64,000 nt of DNA from Wolfiporia cocos (taxonomy: Eukaryota; Basidiomycota; Agaricomycetes; Polyporales; Phaeolaceae), in the NCBI GenBank assembly GCA_029448655.1, contig JACCLO010000002.1, forward strand, positions 3,162,001 through 3,226,000, in the 5' to 3' direction. The translations under genes and the position numbers were made by a program. This document shows positions 21,909 through 32,605 of the stretch, piece after piece; the first letter of the stretch is position 1; each line of letters begins with the position of its first letter. The notes under the pieces are model-generated. The model searched no databases. It was not told the origin of the DNA and saw only the letters and a program-made list of their open reading frames with translations.

Positions 21909-24900
21909 ATGGCATTTTGCAGAAGATGCGGTGAAATTGTCGTCAGCCCCAGATGTAAATGCGGCGGTGCTCCAGTTGGTGAGTGCCAAGTCAATCTCTC
22001 TTGCAGCCAGACCGACAGCATATGCACACCCATTCACAGCCGCGGCTGTCAAATGGGGTCATACAGGCGGTCAGGCCCAGGATAGATGGTCGCAGACGTA
22101 TGTCACTAAAGAGAACACGACCACTCGCCCGGCGCCAGCGCATGACGCTGACGACGAAGCTGCTGATGCCTCCTCATCTGTTCCCCCAGCATCCCCGCCT
22201 GGGCCCACGAGACGCTTTCCGCGCCCTGCCTCTTCCTTCCAGACTGCTCCCGTTGTTCTCGGATCACGGGTCTCTGCCCACATCGCATCAACGACCGCTC
22301 GTGCGGGCGACCCACCCAAGCAGACCGCCACTCTGTCGGATTACGACGGCGCCTCATCGAGTAATGCTAACGCTGCCGCGGGTATCTTGCCAAATCCGAA
22401 CGGTTCCGAGCTGGCGAAGGTGTACGGGTCCGTGCTCCAGCCCAAGGAAACGCTGGATAGCTACTGCTGTGCCATATGCTACACGCCGTTTCCTCCGGAC
22501 GCCACAATCTATCCCGACCCTTCCTCCCTGTCTGCCACTGGCTCTGATTCATCTAATCCGACTAACTCGCGTTTTCTCTGTCGTGGGTGCTTTGTAGCAA
22601 ACGGGGGCACGAAGGGAGTCTGCCCCTCATGCGATCGACCTGTCCTTATCCTGAAGAGCGAAGGAGGATTCGTGGAGTCTGGCGGCAGGGCATGGCACAA
22701 GCGATGCTTCTGCTGTGACGGATGTCTCAAAAACATTGGAGACACACCGATGGTCGACCTTCTCGGGAGACCCTGCTGCGCGGACTGCTTCGACAGCTGT
22801 CTCAAGCGGTCTCCCAGAGACGGCTCCCAAAGACGTACGGGCCCATCCGACGAGGATCTCCGGAGCAATCTCGGTGGGACGAAGCGGGTTGATCGAGAGA
22901 ACGAAGGAAGCTCAGCGCTGAGTGAGCTTGAGCAGAGGCTGGGGATTGTCCGGGCCCGCGATAATACGCCGGTGAAGGAAGGTGCGAGGACCATGCCTGT
23001 CACACCCACTACCACATACAGCCCGGTCGCAACACGCTACACGCCACGAAATATCGGAGAGCCTAGCCCGGTAGTGGAGCGGCTCGCCGAGCGCGCACGA
23101 TCGGACTCGTACACCAGAATGGGCTCTGCGCCCGTCTCGCACTCTACTGGAGGGAGCACGTACGCGGAACGCGTCGCGCACAATCTCAAGAGCACCGAGG
23201 CAGAATCATCCAGCTTGGACAGTGTCAGCCCTCTCCCTCCGCGTCGCACCTTCAGCTACAGAAGTCCTGGGCTGGGCGACGGACCATCAGACGGCGGTCT
23301 TGTGCGAAGGCGCACACATAACAGGGGAAAGAGCATGGATCCCGACATATTCAGCAACCCCATCCCACGTGTTGGCAGCCCGCGATTCAGCAGCCCCTCG
23401 AGCTCCAAGCAGCCCAGCGAGGAGGCCATCGAGGCGATGAAGAACCGCTTTCTGCGCATGGCGTCACCAGGACCATCGTCCGGCCCTAATCTAACAAATA
23501 CAGGGTCTGCGTTGCAGCCGACAACGCCCAAGAGTCGCTGGAGGTCGCGGCCACGATACAGTCAGGCGTCCCTTACGGGTGATGCTGCTACTGGCTCGGT
23601 GGATCTGTCAGGGACAATTCGCCTGTCCGACTTACGGCGTAGCTCCTACCACTCGTCGCAGTCGTCCGTGCTCCGCGACAGAACCGGGGACACGGAGCCC
23701 ATCCTAGCCCGCGACCGCACGGGCGACACAGACGAGCCGCTCGGCAGGGACAGGACAGGTGATATGCGGTATCACCTGCGGCGGGATCGCACGGGCGATT
23801 CTGAAGTACAGCAGCGTTCGAACATGCGACGAAGCGCGACCGGGGATGTGAATCTTACATTGCGCCGCGACCGCACTGGAGACGCAGAGGTGGCGTCACT
23901 GCTAGGTGTGTAGATGTCGGCGGGCATAGGCGATTTCATTGACTTGAACATAGACAACGGGATGATCGGCACGTTCAACAATGGCGAGGCCTCGGGGCCG
24001 ATGACAGCCATTCCCGATGCTGGTGACACACCTTCGGCGCGCCGCGACTCAGTGGCAAGTTCGTCGCTGGGGAGGGCGTACGAACAGTCCGTGCCCTCGA
24101 CGCCAGACCTGGCCGGGGACTTCTCGGACACGGCATCGACAGCGCCCTCGAGCACGCCTCCGACGCCGCACTCCGTCAGCCCGTCCGCCAGGCAGAGTCT
24201 CGACTATGCCGATGGTTTGAGGAAGCGCGGGATCACAGGTCAAGCTGCCGACTACCATAACAGCAGGCCACGCCATCCTAACGACAACCCTACGCCCTCG
24301 CATACACCGAAGTCGCAGTCGCTCCCGGGGGGTTTCCCTGTCAGCAGTCCTCTTCCGCTATCTCCTGACGCTCGCTGTGCCAAGTGCGACCTTCCGCTGT
24401 TCAGTACCAAGCACGGAGGCAAGTTTGTGACGGTCCCGGAGGACCCATCGACAAACGGGGCTCCACCGAAGACCTACCACATTACGTGCTTTAGGTGCAA
24501 GATATGTGACCGTCCCTTCGAAGAGCGGGAAGGCGGACGTGCGGTGTTCGTGAGAGGGGAGGAGGGCGCGTGCCACATCGAGGTAATACAACTACTTGTC
24601 AATCGCTTCTCGGCAATACTCATGTTTCACTGTTACCAGTGCGCTCCTCCAGAGAAGATCAAAGTAAGACATGTCCCCAGCATGCTACCACTACCAAAGC
24701 CCGTCCCGACGCCATTGCCAACGCCGAAATCATCCAACACTATCGTGACCCCCTTGTATTCTAGTCCATCGATATCCAGCCGGTACGAGCGTCCGCCCAC
24801 CACTGCCCCAGCCACAACCTCCACCTTCACCTTCCCGCGCTTCGGCGGGTCCACCTCCTGCCCCGGCTGCAGCAAGGCGGTCTCTCCCATGGAACGAGGA

Positions 24901-25527
24901 GTCGTCCCGGGGCCGCAGGGCACGCGGTGGCACGCCACCTGCCTCCTATGTGGCGGCAAGGAAGCCAAGGGCCGCAGGAAGGAGACAGGCAAGCCTGGCT
25001 GCGGCAAGCAGCTCGACAGCGCTGCGAAGACCGACATTGATGGGCGCGTCTGGTGCAGGGAATGTCTGGTGAGTGCACCGGCGCGCATCTTTTGCCGGGC
25101 CTGCTCACGCTAACGGCCTGCGTTCCCCGCCGCTGTGCAGCTTCTCTTGCCGCTGGACATGCGGAACGTCCAGGCCAACATGCTTGGCCCGCTCGCACCC
25201 ACGCCCACGGACGGGCGCGGCGTCGCGGCGCAGTCTACGGGCACGACGACGCTCGCGCGCCAGTTCACCGGCATGGGCAGCGGAGGTGGCAATGACAGCG
25301 CAGTGGTGAGGCAGATGACGGGTGGCGGGCTCAGCCCGACGCGGCAGCTGCAGTCGTCAAGCCCGACGAAGCTGTACGATGGCCCGCGGCCCGGGCGCAC
25401 GTTCCCGCGCCCGAAGTCGGTCAGCGGGACGCGGAGCAAGAGTGACGGGGAAGGGCGCGGTATGTTCTTGGTGAGGCAGCTGACTGGAGGAAACTCCGGG
25501 TCTAGCGCGAATACGTATGGGCTGTGA
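21909..25527 (+). CDS. LIM-domain protein with N-terminal Cys motif and RDRTGD repeats
   Basis: LIM domains are paired zinc fingers for protein binding, often at the cytoskeleton and sites of polarity (paxillin-like Pxl1 in yeasts). The start at 21909 gives MAFCRRCGEIVVSPRCKCGG, a small Cys-rich motif. A 59-nt intron then joins AAAVKWGHTGGQ. LIM 1 reads YCCAICYTPF to CRGCF, CPSCD, HKRCFCCDGC and CCADCFDSC. Around 23671-23892 there is an RDRTGD repeat array. A TAG at 23911-23913 is removed by a 48-nt intron (about 23908-23955). Further Cys/His pairs follow: CAKCDLPLF, HITCFRCKICDRPF, then CPGCSKAV, HATCLLCGG and WCRECL. The last exon carries repeated RQ-[FML]-T-G motifs and ends at 25527. Polarity or actin function is inferred from family. 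Confidence 0.88.
23671..23892 (+). repeat. RDRTGD peptide repeat array in the LIM protein
   Basis: Five copies of RDRTGD and one degenerate copy (RRSATGD) follow one another, mostly 12-14 residues apart, each trailed by a variable acidic or polar linker such as TEPILA or TDEPLG. The DNA of the copies differs at wobble positions, so the peptide rather than the DNA is conserved. Confidence 0.9.
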
Positions 25528-26989
25528 GATGCATTCTTGTGCCCGTGTGGCGCGCGTATGGACTCTGTGGTCTTGGATCGGCAGCGGACTGCGGTTGGCA
25601 CTGCAGCGCTGTCATTGTAGGCGGGTGTATAGGATCTTGGAACGACTTCACGGCGCACAGTACAGATGTACTATGAAGCATGGACGGTATGTCGGCTCTA
25701 CACGAACTTTGTAACGTAGAATTATGGATGCAACTAATGTGTACGAACAATACGAATGTCATGATCTCATTTTCTCCATTTCACACTCTACATTGATGCC
25801 AGATCGTTCTACATTCGAGGCGAGGCGTTCGAGTACATTGGTCTAAAATGGAACCAGCCGCGTGGCGGTCATACGGGAACCACGGAGCCGCGCGCAGAGC
25901 AATAGCGCCACAATTCACCACTCAATGTGACCCAAAACTATGTCATTTGCCACTGAAGCTAGTCACCGATCACCGGTAAGCGAAGTTGAATGCATGCGAG
26001 TTCCGCGATCCGGGCTCGGATTGTCGACGTCACCGGCCGCGGAAACAGCGCGCGAGTTCAGGAAGCATCAGAATCGCCGATCAGACCACCGCTGGCCGGG
26101 TACCCTCAATAACAGTGCATTACTGCTCCCGCGGCCCAGGTGCCGGGGGCCCTATACTGATACGGTGTGACCAGCGTGCTGACGTATCTTCTCCGGAGGC
26201 GAAGGCGGAGCAGATTGGTGAGCCTTCTGCATGCGTGAGGCGGTACGAGCACGGGGCACGTTCCGTCTTTGGCGCGTGCATGAGTGATAGACTGGCCGGC
26301 GCGCGTGCTGCCAGTGGGATAGAAGCGTGCAACGGATGGGGTTAGTACCAGAGACGAGGTACTGACGCGGTCACCGATGGAACGTGCGCTGGTAGTCCTG
26401 GCGGCTGTGCTAAATCCAATACAAAGCACATTGGCTACTGGGAAGGGAGCCCAGTCCTGCCGCAGCTAGCTCGGGACGACCTCCTGGAAGCGGGAACGAT
26501 ACGCATGTGCCCAGTCACACGCCGCACATTGCACGACGCCCGTCGGTGCCAGGCCTATGCCGCCAGCACGATTTGCACACATCTGTATTCGCATCGAGAA
26601 GAGCAATGCAATGGAGTCACCGGTCGGTGTTCGGAGCGCGATGAGTTTAGATGGGAGCCATTCTGGCTCGGCGCGTGCGAGTGGGTTTGGCCTGGGCGAG
26701 GGACACGAATAAGGACGGTTTGCGAGCTCGCACACCCTAAAACGATTGTTCAAACGCCACAGATTGGGGACGGGACGCTGAGGCAGCTGACCCGAGTAGG
26801 GCAAGGATTGACGCTATAGCATTCAAAATCCCCGTCGTGGATGTAGACCACCGATGCGAGGGGAGTCAGCGGCGACAACCGTGTTTGTATTGCGACCAGG
26901 TGGACAAAATAGCGGGTGGTGGAGAGATGAATCACAGCGAATAATGGACAGGCCAGGGTTGGTCCGAGACGGGAGAGCGGCACCGGCAG
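25528..26989. other. Intergenic region, about 1.5 kb, nothing recognised
   Basis: Between the LIM gene and the next forward gene. A minus-strand frame near 26466-26804 contains a CAACDWAH cysteine pair but otherwise lacks protein character. No repeat or RNA gene was seen. It should hold the LIM 3' UTR and the downstream promoter. Confidence 0.45.
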
Positions 26990-28381
26990 ATGCCGAAACG
27001 CGGTATAGAAAGTCAACGCGCCGCCGGCTCTCGGTCGACCCAATCCGCGCTCTCGCCCTCTCCACTACCTCACGCATATACTCTGCGCCCACCGTACATG
27101 TCGTCTACTGGGCTCTGTCACCGCCGTCACAGGTCCCACTCCGCCTCCTCCCCGATCCGCGGTACCACCCACCTCTCCGACGACCCGAAATGGCGTATGT
27201 CGGTGAAGAGAGCGCGCCCGAGCTATCCGCGCAGTCCCTCGTCGTACAACGACATCCTGGGGGCGAGCGAGCCCCCGGAGAAGTGGGACGTCGACCACTG
27301 GAGGAGGGGCAAGCGCGCCCGCAGAGACTCAGCGGTGAGTGCACCCACACACCGACCGTGCCGCGGCATGTCTCACGGAGAAGCGCAGACGCAAGGGGCC
27401 GAAGGCAGCGCTCTCTCGTCAGGCTCCGTCTTCTCAGGTGAGCGGCCGCCCAGCCTGCGGCCGATGCCTCCGCTTGCGTGCACGCCCGCCGCGTTTGGCC
27501 TGCTCCCAGATCGCCTCCGCCAGAAGACCCGCCGCCTGTCGCGCGGGGCGGAGACGCGCCCGGACTTGGCCCATGTGCACGACGAGGAGCTGATGTCGGC
27601 CGCGGAGCTCGAGCGGATGCGCGCGGACGCGCTCTGCGAGCTGCAGCGCAGCATCGAGGAGAGCGGGGAGGGCCTCGTGCTGCGGATGCGCGACTACGAG
27701 AGCGCGCGGTCTGCGAGCCCGACGTGGGGGGCGGCGCACTACCGACGGCGGCGGCGAGAGGCGGACGAGGGACGGTCGGCCGAGGATGCAGGGGACAGGG
27801 CAGCGGACGACGATGATGAGGTCGAGATCGTCTCAGCTGACTGCCCCTCGCGATCGGCGCCCTTCCATTTCAGGGCCCCTTCTCACCAGAAGCGCTCACT
27901 GTCCCTCGCTCACATGGACGTCGACCTCCCCGAGGTCCCGCTCGCCCTCGACCCCGGTCATACCGACGGCAGCGAGCTCACCGACGGCAGTGGCCACTGC
28001 TCCTCCACGTACTCGTCCGACGACGACGACGACCTCTCCCCCGACGACGCCGCCAACGTCACTCCGCAGGGTGTCGCGTTCACCCCCGCGCTCACCCACA
28101 CCTACACGAGCTCGGCTAACTCGTCCCTCATATCGCTGCCGCTGTCGCAGCCGCACGGCTCGTCTCCGTCATCGTCATTACCGGACGGCTTGGGGACGAG
28201 CCCAAAAATGCCTAATATGCCGTCATCCGCGTCGCGCTCCGAGAAGGCGCTCGCCGCGCTCACGCTCGCTATGGCCAATGGCGCAGCGGACCTAAACGAC
28301 TACTCGGCGGTCCACTTTGCCGACGCCGTAGAGGAGCACTCGGCCTTCAACGAGTACCACGTCGGCGAACTCTGGAAGTGA
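26990..28381 (+). CDS. Disordered Ser/Pro/Asp-rich protein, unknown
   Basis: An open frame runs from ATG 26990 to TGA at 28379-28381; an in-frame ATG at 27098 is an alternative start. A likely 54-nt intron (gtgagt...gcgcag, about 27334-27387) is in frame and free of stops, so it reads through as 18 codons. The protein has a basic N-terminal part (KRARPSYPRSPSSYNDILGA, HWRRGKRARRD), one amphipathic helix (AELERMRADALCELQRSIEE), an acidic patch (AADDDDEVEIVSADC), a Ser/Asp-rich tract (STYSSDDDDDLSPDDA), and a hydrophobic C-terminal helix (EKALAALTLAMANGA) before VHFADAVEEHSAFNEYHV. No domain is recognised. The N-terminal basic clusters suggest nuclear location, as inference. Confidence 0.6.
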   Translation: MPKRGIESQRAAGSRSTQSALSPSPLPHAYTLRPPYMSSTGLCHRRHRSHSASSPIRGTTHLSDDPKWRMSVKRARPSYPRSPSSYNDILGASEPPEKWDVDHWRRGKRARRDSAVSAPTHRPCRGMSHGEAQTQGAEGSALSSGSVFSGERPPSLRPMPPLACTPAAFGLLPDRLRQKTRRLSRGAETRPDLAHVHDEELMSAAELERMRADALCELQRSIEESGEGLVLRMRDYESARSASPTWGAAHYRRRRREADEGRSAEDAGDRAADDDDEVEIVSADCPSRSAPFHFRAPSHQKRSLSLAHMDVDLPEVPLALDPGHTDGSELTDGSGHCSSTYSSDDDDDLSPDDAANVTPQGVAFTPALTHTYTSSANSSLISLPLSQPHGSSPSSSLPDGLGTSPKMPNMPSSASRSEKALAALTLAMANGAADLNDYSAVHFADAVEEHSAFNEYHVGELWK

Positions 28382-28884
28382 CGCTGACCGCCATTGGGAG
28401 CGTCATGGTATGCATTAACTCACTTCCGGCCTCATTACATTCTCGCATCATCGTAAACAAGTACCAAGGAACACTGTGCTGCATCATCAAACACAAAATC
28501 AGACATATCTATGTTTCAATACGACCCGCAAATCCTCCACGACTGTATAATACCCGTCCTTCTCATCTACTCGATGCGTAACGTAATTGCCTCTTTTCTT
28601 GGGCATCATCGTATCCGTCCTACGTTTCCGCTTGACTTGACGAACCCTGCATTTTTACTTGATGGCTTGACACACTATTGGTATATCGACATCGAGATGA
28701 CAATTTCTTCTGCATGTGTATCCCTTATAAACAATCTCTGTCTAGTGCAGGGATGAGATGGCTGTACATTTTGTGCTGAAAGTCCTGTATACAGTTACAA
28801 CTGATGCGTTTTTTTTGCCTACAGCGGTGCTCCACTGTCTGCGCACCCAAGAAATTGTTGTACAGCTATGAATATAGAGATAGA
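28382..28884. other. 3'-3' intergenic region
   Basis: About 500 bp, AT-richer than its neighbours, with an oligo-T tract near 28809. It lies between two convergent genes and probably contains both 3' UTRs. No gene is seen. Confidence 0.5.
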
Positions 28885-30382
28885 TTAGGCCAATAAGAGT
28901 GTATTGAGCAGACCAGAGCACGCACCAGCCGCGTATTGCATGATCTGGTCATCGTGCGCCGACGGCGGTGGGTTAGCATCGCCGTCGGGTACGGCCATCC
29001 GACCCTTTCCCTTGCGATCCGCGTGCGTGACGGCGCCATTTTGTTGCAGCGGAACCGGGGTTCCACTCCGTGAAACGCTACGGAAGGCATTCTCACCGGG
29101 GTCACCGGCGCCACCGTAACTGGGCAGCCCCGCCCGCCCGCTGTATGTTGCACCGCTCGGCAGCTGCGCCGACGCGGAGAGGCTCGCTAGCGGGTTCGCC
29201 GCGATCTGTATCCACGCGCGCGCCTCGTCCACTAGCCGCGCGTTCTCCGCACGCAGCTCCTCCGCCAGGTGCTCCGCCGCGGCGCGCCGCTGTACCTCCT
29301 CTGCACAACGCGCCTCTGCGCGCTGCCGCAGCTCAACCTCGCTCTCGAGCACACGTCTCACGACTGCGCAGTCGATCAAGAGACCATAGTCAGTGGACAC
29401 GAGAGCTAGGGACGGGGTGCAGGCGTACCATCGATCAGCGGCTGGAGCTCAGACGGGACGCGCAGGTCGTTCAGGTCTATGGGTACAGGAATGCCCCCTT
29501 GTGGGACCATGAGACCTGGCGGCGGGGTGTCGTCCAGCGCGTCGGATATCTGGGCGCTGCGCTTTGCGCGGGAATTGCGCCGGCCTGCCGACCCGGACGG
29601 CGGCGGTGCTCCAGCGACATGGCGACCATTGGCCGGCCCGCGCGACGTTCCGGCGTCGGGATAGATGGCCGCACCGCCCTCCGCACTCCCGCCTGCCCTC
29701 CGCTTCCCTTTGTTCTGTCGCGCTGGGACGGCCGAGTCGCGCGGGCGTGCCCCAGACGTCTGATTGGACGGCGCTGGCGCAAGCTCCCTCATCCTCAGAA
29801 TGGATGGATGCGCAGTGTAGGTCATGGAGACGGACGTTCTCGTGCTAGCACTTGGCGGCGTCGCCGCCGAAGCGGAAGACGCCCGCCGTCCCGGCGCGAC
29901 GAATGGCGGGGCTGCCGCGTAGCTCGTGCCAGGGATTGATCCAGCTTTATGGAGTAGCGATCAGCTGCGCGGCCATGACGTGGTACTGATCACGTACGAG
30001 CATGAATGGAGGCGTGATTCGCCGAGGCAGGCGCAGAGGCCGACGATTGTGGCGCGATTCGTTCTACACTCAGTCATGGTAAGATTGCACATCCGTATCC
30101 GGCGGACAATGTCGCATACTTCTTTCGACACTAGCTCAACTCCATCTGCCGCGGCATACAGACGTGATCGTCCACCGTCGGGCTATCAGCGATGCGCACT
30201 GCGCGGCAAGGAAAGTACACACCGAATACGCAATACGGCCGCTTTCTGTTCGAGCGAAAGCTGTGCGTGGACGTTCTCTTTACGATTGAATGTAGCCCCT
30301 TCCTCCTTCCCTCTGCGTACATTGTGTATATTTCAGCATCTCTCTATTAGCAGGTGCGCGTACCTTCGAGCAACGCAGCCAT
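28885..30382 (-). CDS. Disordered protein with a coiled-coil segment, unknown
   Basis: The 3' exons are clear: MVPQGGIPVPIDLNDLRVPS and ELQPLID join across an intron to VVRRVLESEVELRQRAEARC, then EEVQRRAAAEHLAEELRAEN, a coiled coil of about 50 residues. The end is MQYAAGACSGLLNTLLLA at 28885. Upstream the frame continues past MTYTAHPSILRM into APPFVAPGRRASSASAATPP and, by an intron with a GTACGT donor, into SSASAPASANHASIHA. A plausible first exon is ATG 30380-30382 (MAALLEG), joined to KEEGATFNRKENVHAQLSLE. The joints between about 30050 and 30250 are not settled, so the N-terminus is tentative. No family is recognised. Confidence 0.5.
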
Positions 30383-31357
30383 TTTGCTCGACGGACGCGG
30401 GTTGACCCGCAGACTGCGCGTGCTTCTCACCATCTTGAATGTTGGCTAGATGAAAAGCGAGCCGCCGAGCACGACACACGTCCGGGGTGTTGAAGAGGCG
30501 AAGCGCTAACAATCCCGATCAACTTCTCGATCACATGCGGTTGTCTGATGGAATGCGCGGACCCCTCGATTAGGTAACTCTTTTGAATCGACTGGTACTA
30601 CGATCATGGGAGCTGCGGAATAATGGGCGAGAACATGTTATGCACTCATGAAGCCAAACTATAAGCTCCTTTGTACTCACTTCGCTCCCACACTAGAACA
30701 GCAACAGCCATCACCGCAGACGTAATACACGCAAAGTGTCAAGGTGCAAGTCAGAGGGTGAGAGACGTTACGCAGAAGCAGGGAAGCATGTACAGAATGT
30801 CAAGATGAGACAGGATACGTTGACGATAATGTGGAAGGATAGGAATTGTGAGCGGTACAAGCGCGATGAGGCAGTTTTCTGAGGTGAATCGAGCGCGGGA
30901 GGACAGGCAGCGGCAGTTATCAATGGAGGAGAGTCAACTGAGGTGGCTGAAGGAGGAGTAGAGATTGGAGGGCGAGGACAAGCACATATTGGAGGATTAA
31001 AGGATGTTGAAGGCGACAGGAGGATCAAAATTATGCCAAACGAGAGGAGAATTCATCCAAGAGGCGCGAACAGAATAAGGAGCAGGAGAAGTTGAGGAAG
31101 AAGCCCTTTTCATAAGAAGAATAGGAGTGATAGAGCTGAGGATACCGCCCAGTAATTTATATAACTTTGGTATGCCTCGGGATGTGTTTGTGTGGTTGGG
31201 TTTCCGCCAGGAACTATTGTTCAGGGTATCGTATACTATACAACAACGAAGTACGTCATAGCATCACAATCTTGTATCATCAAAACGAGGTTGCGGCGGC
31301 ACCTAAGACCTTCGCAGCGAGGGCGCGTAATATCTGCCGGTGTATTTAGCTCTCCCG
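30383..31357. other. Intergenic region with purine-rich tract
   Basis: Nearly 1 kb with no convincing gene. From about 30760 to 31120 the plus strand is strongly purine-rich. One frame reads like a broken charged helix (EDRQRQLSMEESQLRWLKEE, then a stop), which could be a decayed coiled-coil coding sequence or simple sequence drift. Confidence 0.4.
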
Positions 31358-32155
31358 TTACATCTGGTCAATCAGAATGAGACGTGCCTCTGCTTTTTGA
31401 CCCGCACCGAGCTGTGTGAAAACCGCAGCGACGCTTTTACCCTTAGCGTCCCTGATCGCACCCAGTCGATTCCCTGCATAGGCGCCAACCATCATACCGG
31501 GGACGTTGGCGACTATGAAGCCAAGACCCGCGCCGCTGACGGCTCCAAGCCATTTCCACCAGGGCGCGTGGCGCTGCACCTCAGGCCGCAGCAGCTGAGA
31601 GATTTACCGGTGAGCGCCACACCGCCAGCTTGGGTGAGGCATTACCTCGTCAAACACGTCAGCGAAGACGTGGTCCGCATCCGGTCGCTCTCCCGATGCA
31701 CCTGCGGGCGACTGCGTGCCAGCGCCTGGCACTCCGCCACCGAACATGCTCGCGAATGCAGAGAACCAGTTTGCGGATGCGTTCGGGTCTGGGGTCTTCT
31801 CTTGCGACGCACGAGAGGCGTACAGAGCGTCGTATTCTCGCCGCCGTGTCGTATCGGAGAGGACGTAGTATGCATCCGCTACGGCCTGCTGGCCGCTCAG
31901 CACATACAGGGTATGATGGGAGTGAGAGTCCAGCGCACTTGAAATCGCTCTGTGGCAGCTTTCTTCTCAGCCTGCGATGCATTGGCCAAGCGGTCCGGGT
32001 GTGTCCTGCATGGCTGCACGGATGAGACAAGAGCAGCATCTCGGGCAAACTACTACACACTTGAGCGACTGTATCTTGTATGCCGCCCTGATCTCCTCTG
32101 TTGAGGCGGTCTGTGAGACATTGAGCAGGCGGTAGTAGTCGGGGAACGAGGTCAT
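31358..32155 (-). CDS. J-domain (DnaJ/Hsp40) protein with glycine-zipper segment
   Basis: J-domain proteins stimulate the ATPase of Hsp70 chaperones. The start (ATG 32153-32155) gives MTSFPDYYRLLNVSQTASTE, helix I and II of the J domain, and an intron joins the helix to the catalytic HPD motif in THPDRLANASQAEKK. The domain closes with VADAYYVLSDTTRRREYDAL. A Gly/Pro-rich linker and FADVFDE follow. After another intron the C-terminal domain reads HAPWWKWLGAVSGAGLGFI and VANVPGMMVGAYAGNRLGAI, a glycine-zipper-like hydrophobic stretch that may insert in or associate with membranes. The end is AEARLILIDQM. Length about 200-210 aa. A CRE-like site lies just upstream (32214-32221). Confidence 0.9.
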
Positions 32156-32198
32156 GGTGAGGATCAGCAGTGGACGAGCGCGCAGCATCCGCTGCGGC

Positions 32199-32221
32199 TT
32201 ATATGGTGACGCGTGACGTCA
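32199..32221 (-). promoter_or_regulatory. TATA-like and CRE (ATF/CREB) sites upstream of the J-domain gene
   Basis: The perfect palindrome TGACGTCA sits at 32214-32221, 59 bp upstream of the start codon, next to a TATA-like ATATAAG (read on the minus strand near 32199-32205). TGACGTCA is the consensus for Atf1/CREB-type bZIP factors, which control stress genes in fungi. Its use here is inference. Confidence 0.5.
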
Positions 32222-32605
32222 TGCAGAGCGCGTCGTGCGCGTTCAGGCTGCTTGCAGGCTACAGGCACGGATGTGCATTGTTCGCGCGCGGTAGTACGTC
32301 CGGGAGCGCTAGGGTGTGATTGACAAACGCAGAATCGTGCGGGAGGCTCTACAGGGATGGAAGATGGAGAGCGAGGGGAGGCAGCATATTCCTGTGGGCC
32401 AGCTACTACTAGTGTCTATGTGGATCGCGGGAGTACAATGTACAAGTACACAGCAGACGACGACGCTTCGACAACAGACTAACCAAGCGCAGAATGTCCG
32501 GCCTCGCGGACAGAACGAAGAGGCAACGTGTCCATGATGCTTACGCTACCAACTATATACTCGAACGTCAATAAAGGCTGAGTAGATGCGAAATGGAGCT
32601 TGCTG
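32222..32605. other. Intergenic region
   Basis: About 380 bp between the J-domain gene promoter and the 3' end of the membrane receptor-like gene. No coding or repeat signal was seen. Confidence 0.45.

Noticed and set aside
23911..23913. In-frame TAG read as a pseudogene or as two separate genes
   Set aside because: A 48-nt GT-AG intron removes it without frame change and both sides belong to one LIM protein.
26466..26804. Minus-strand frame with a CAACDWAH cysteine pair
   Set aside because: Fungal regulators do contain CxxC pairs, but the rest of the frame is random-looking and no exon partner was found.
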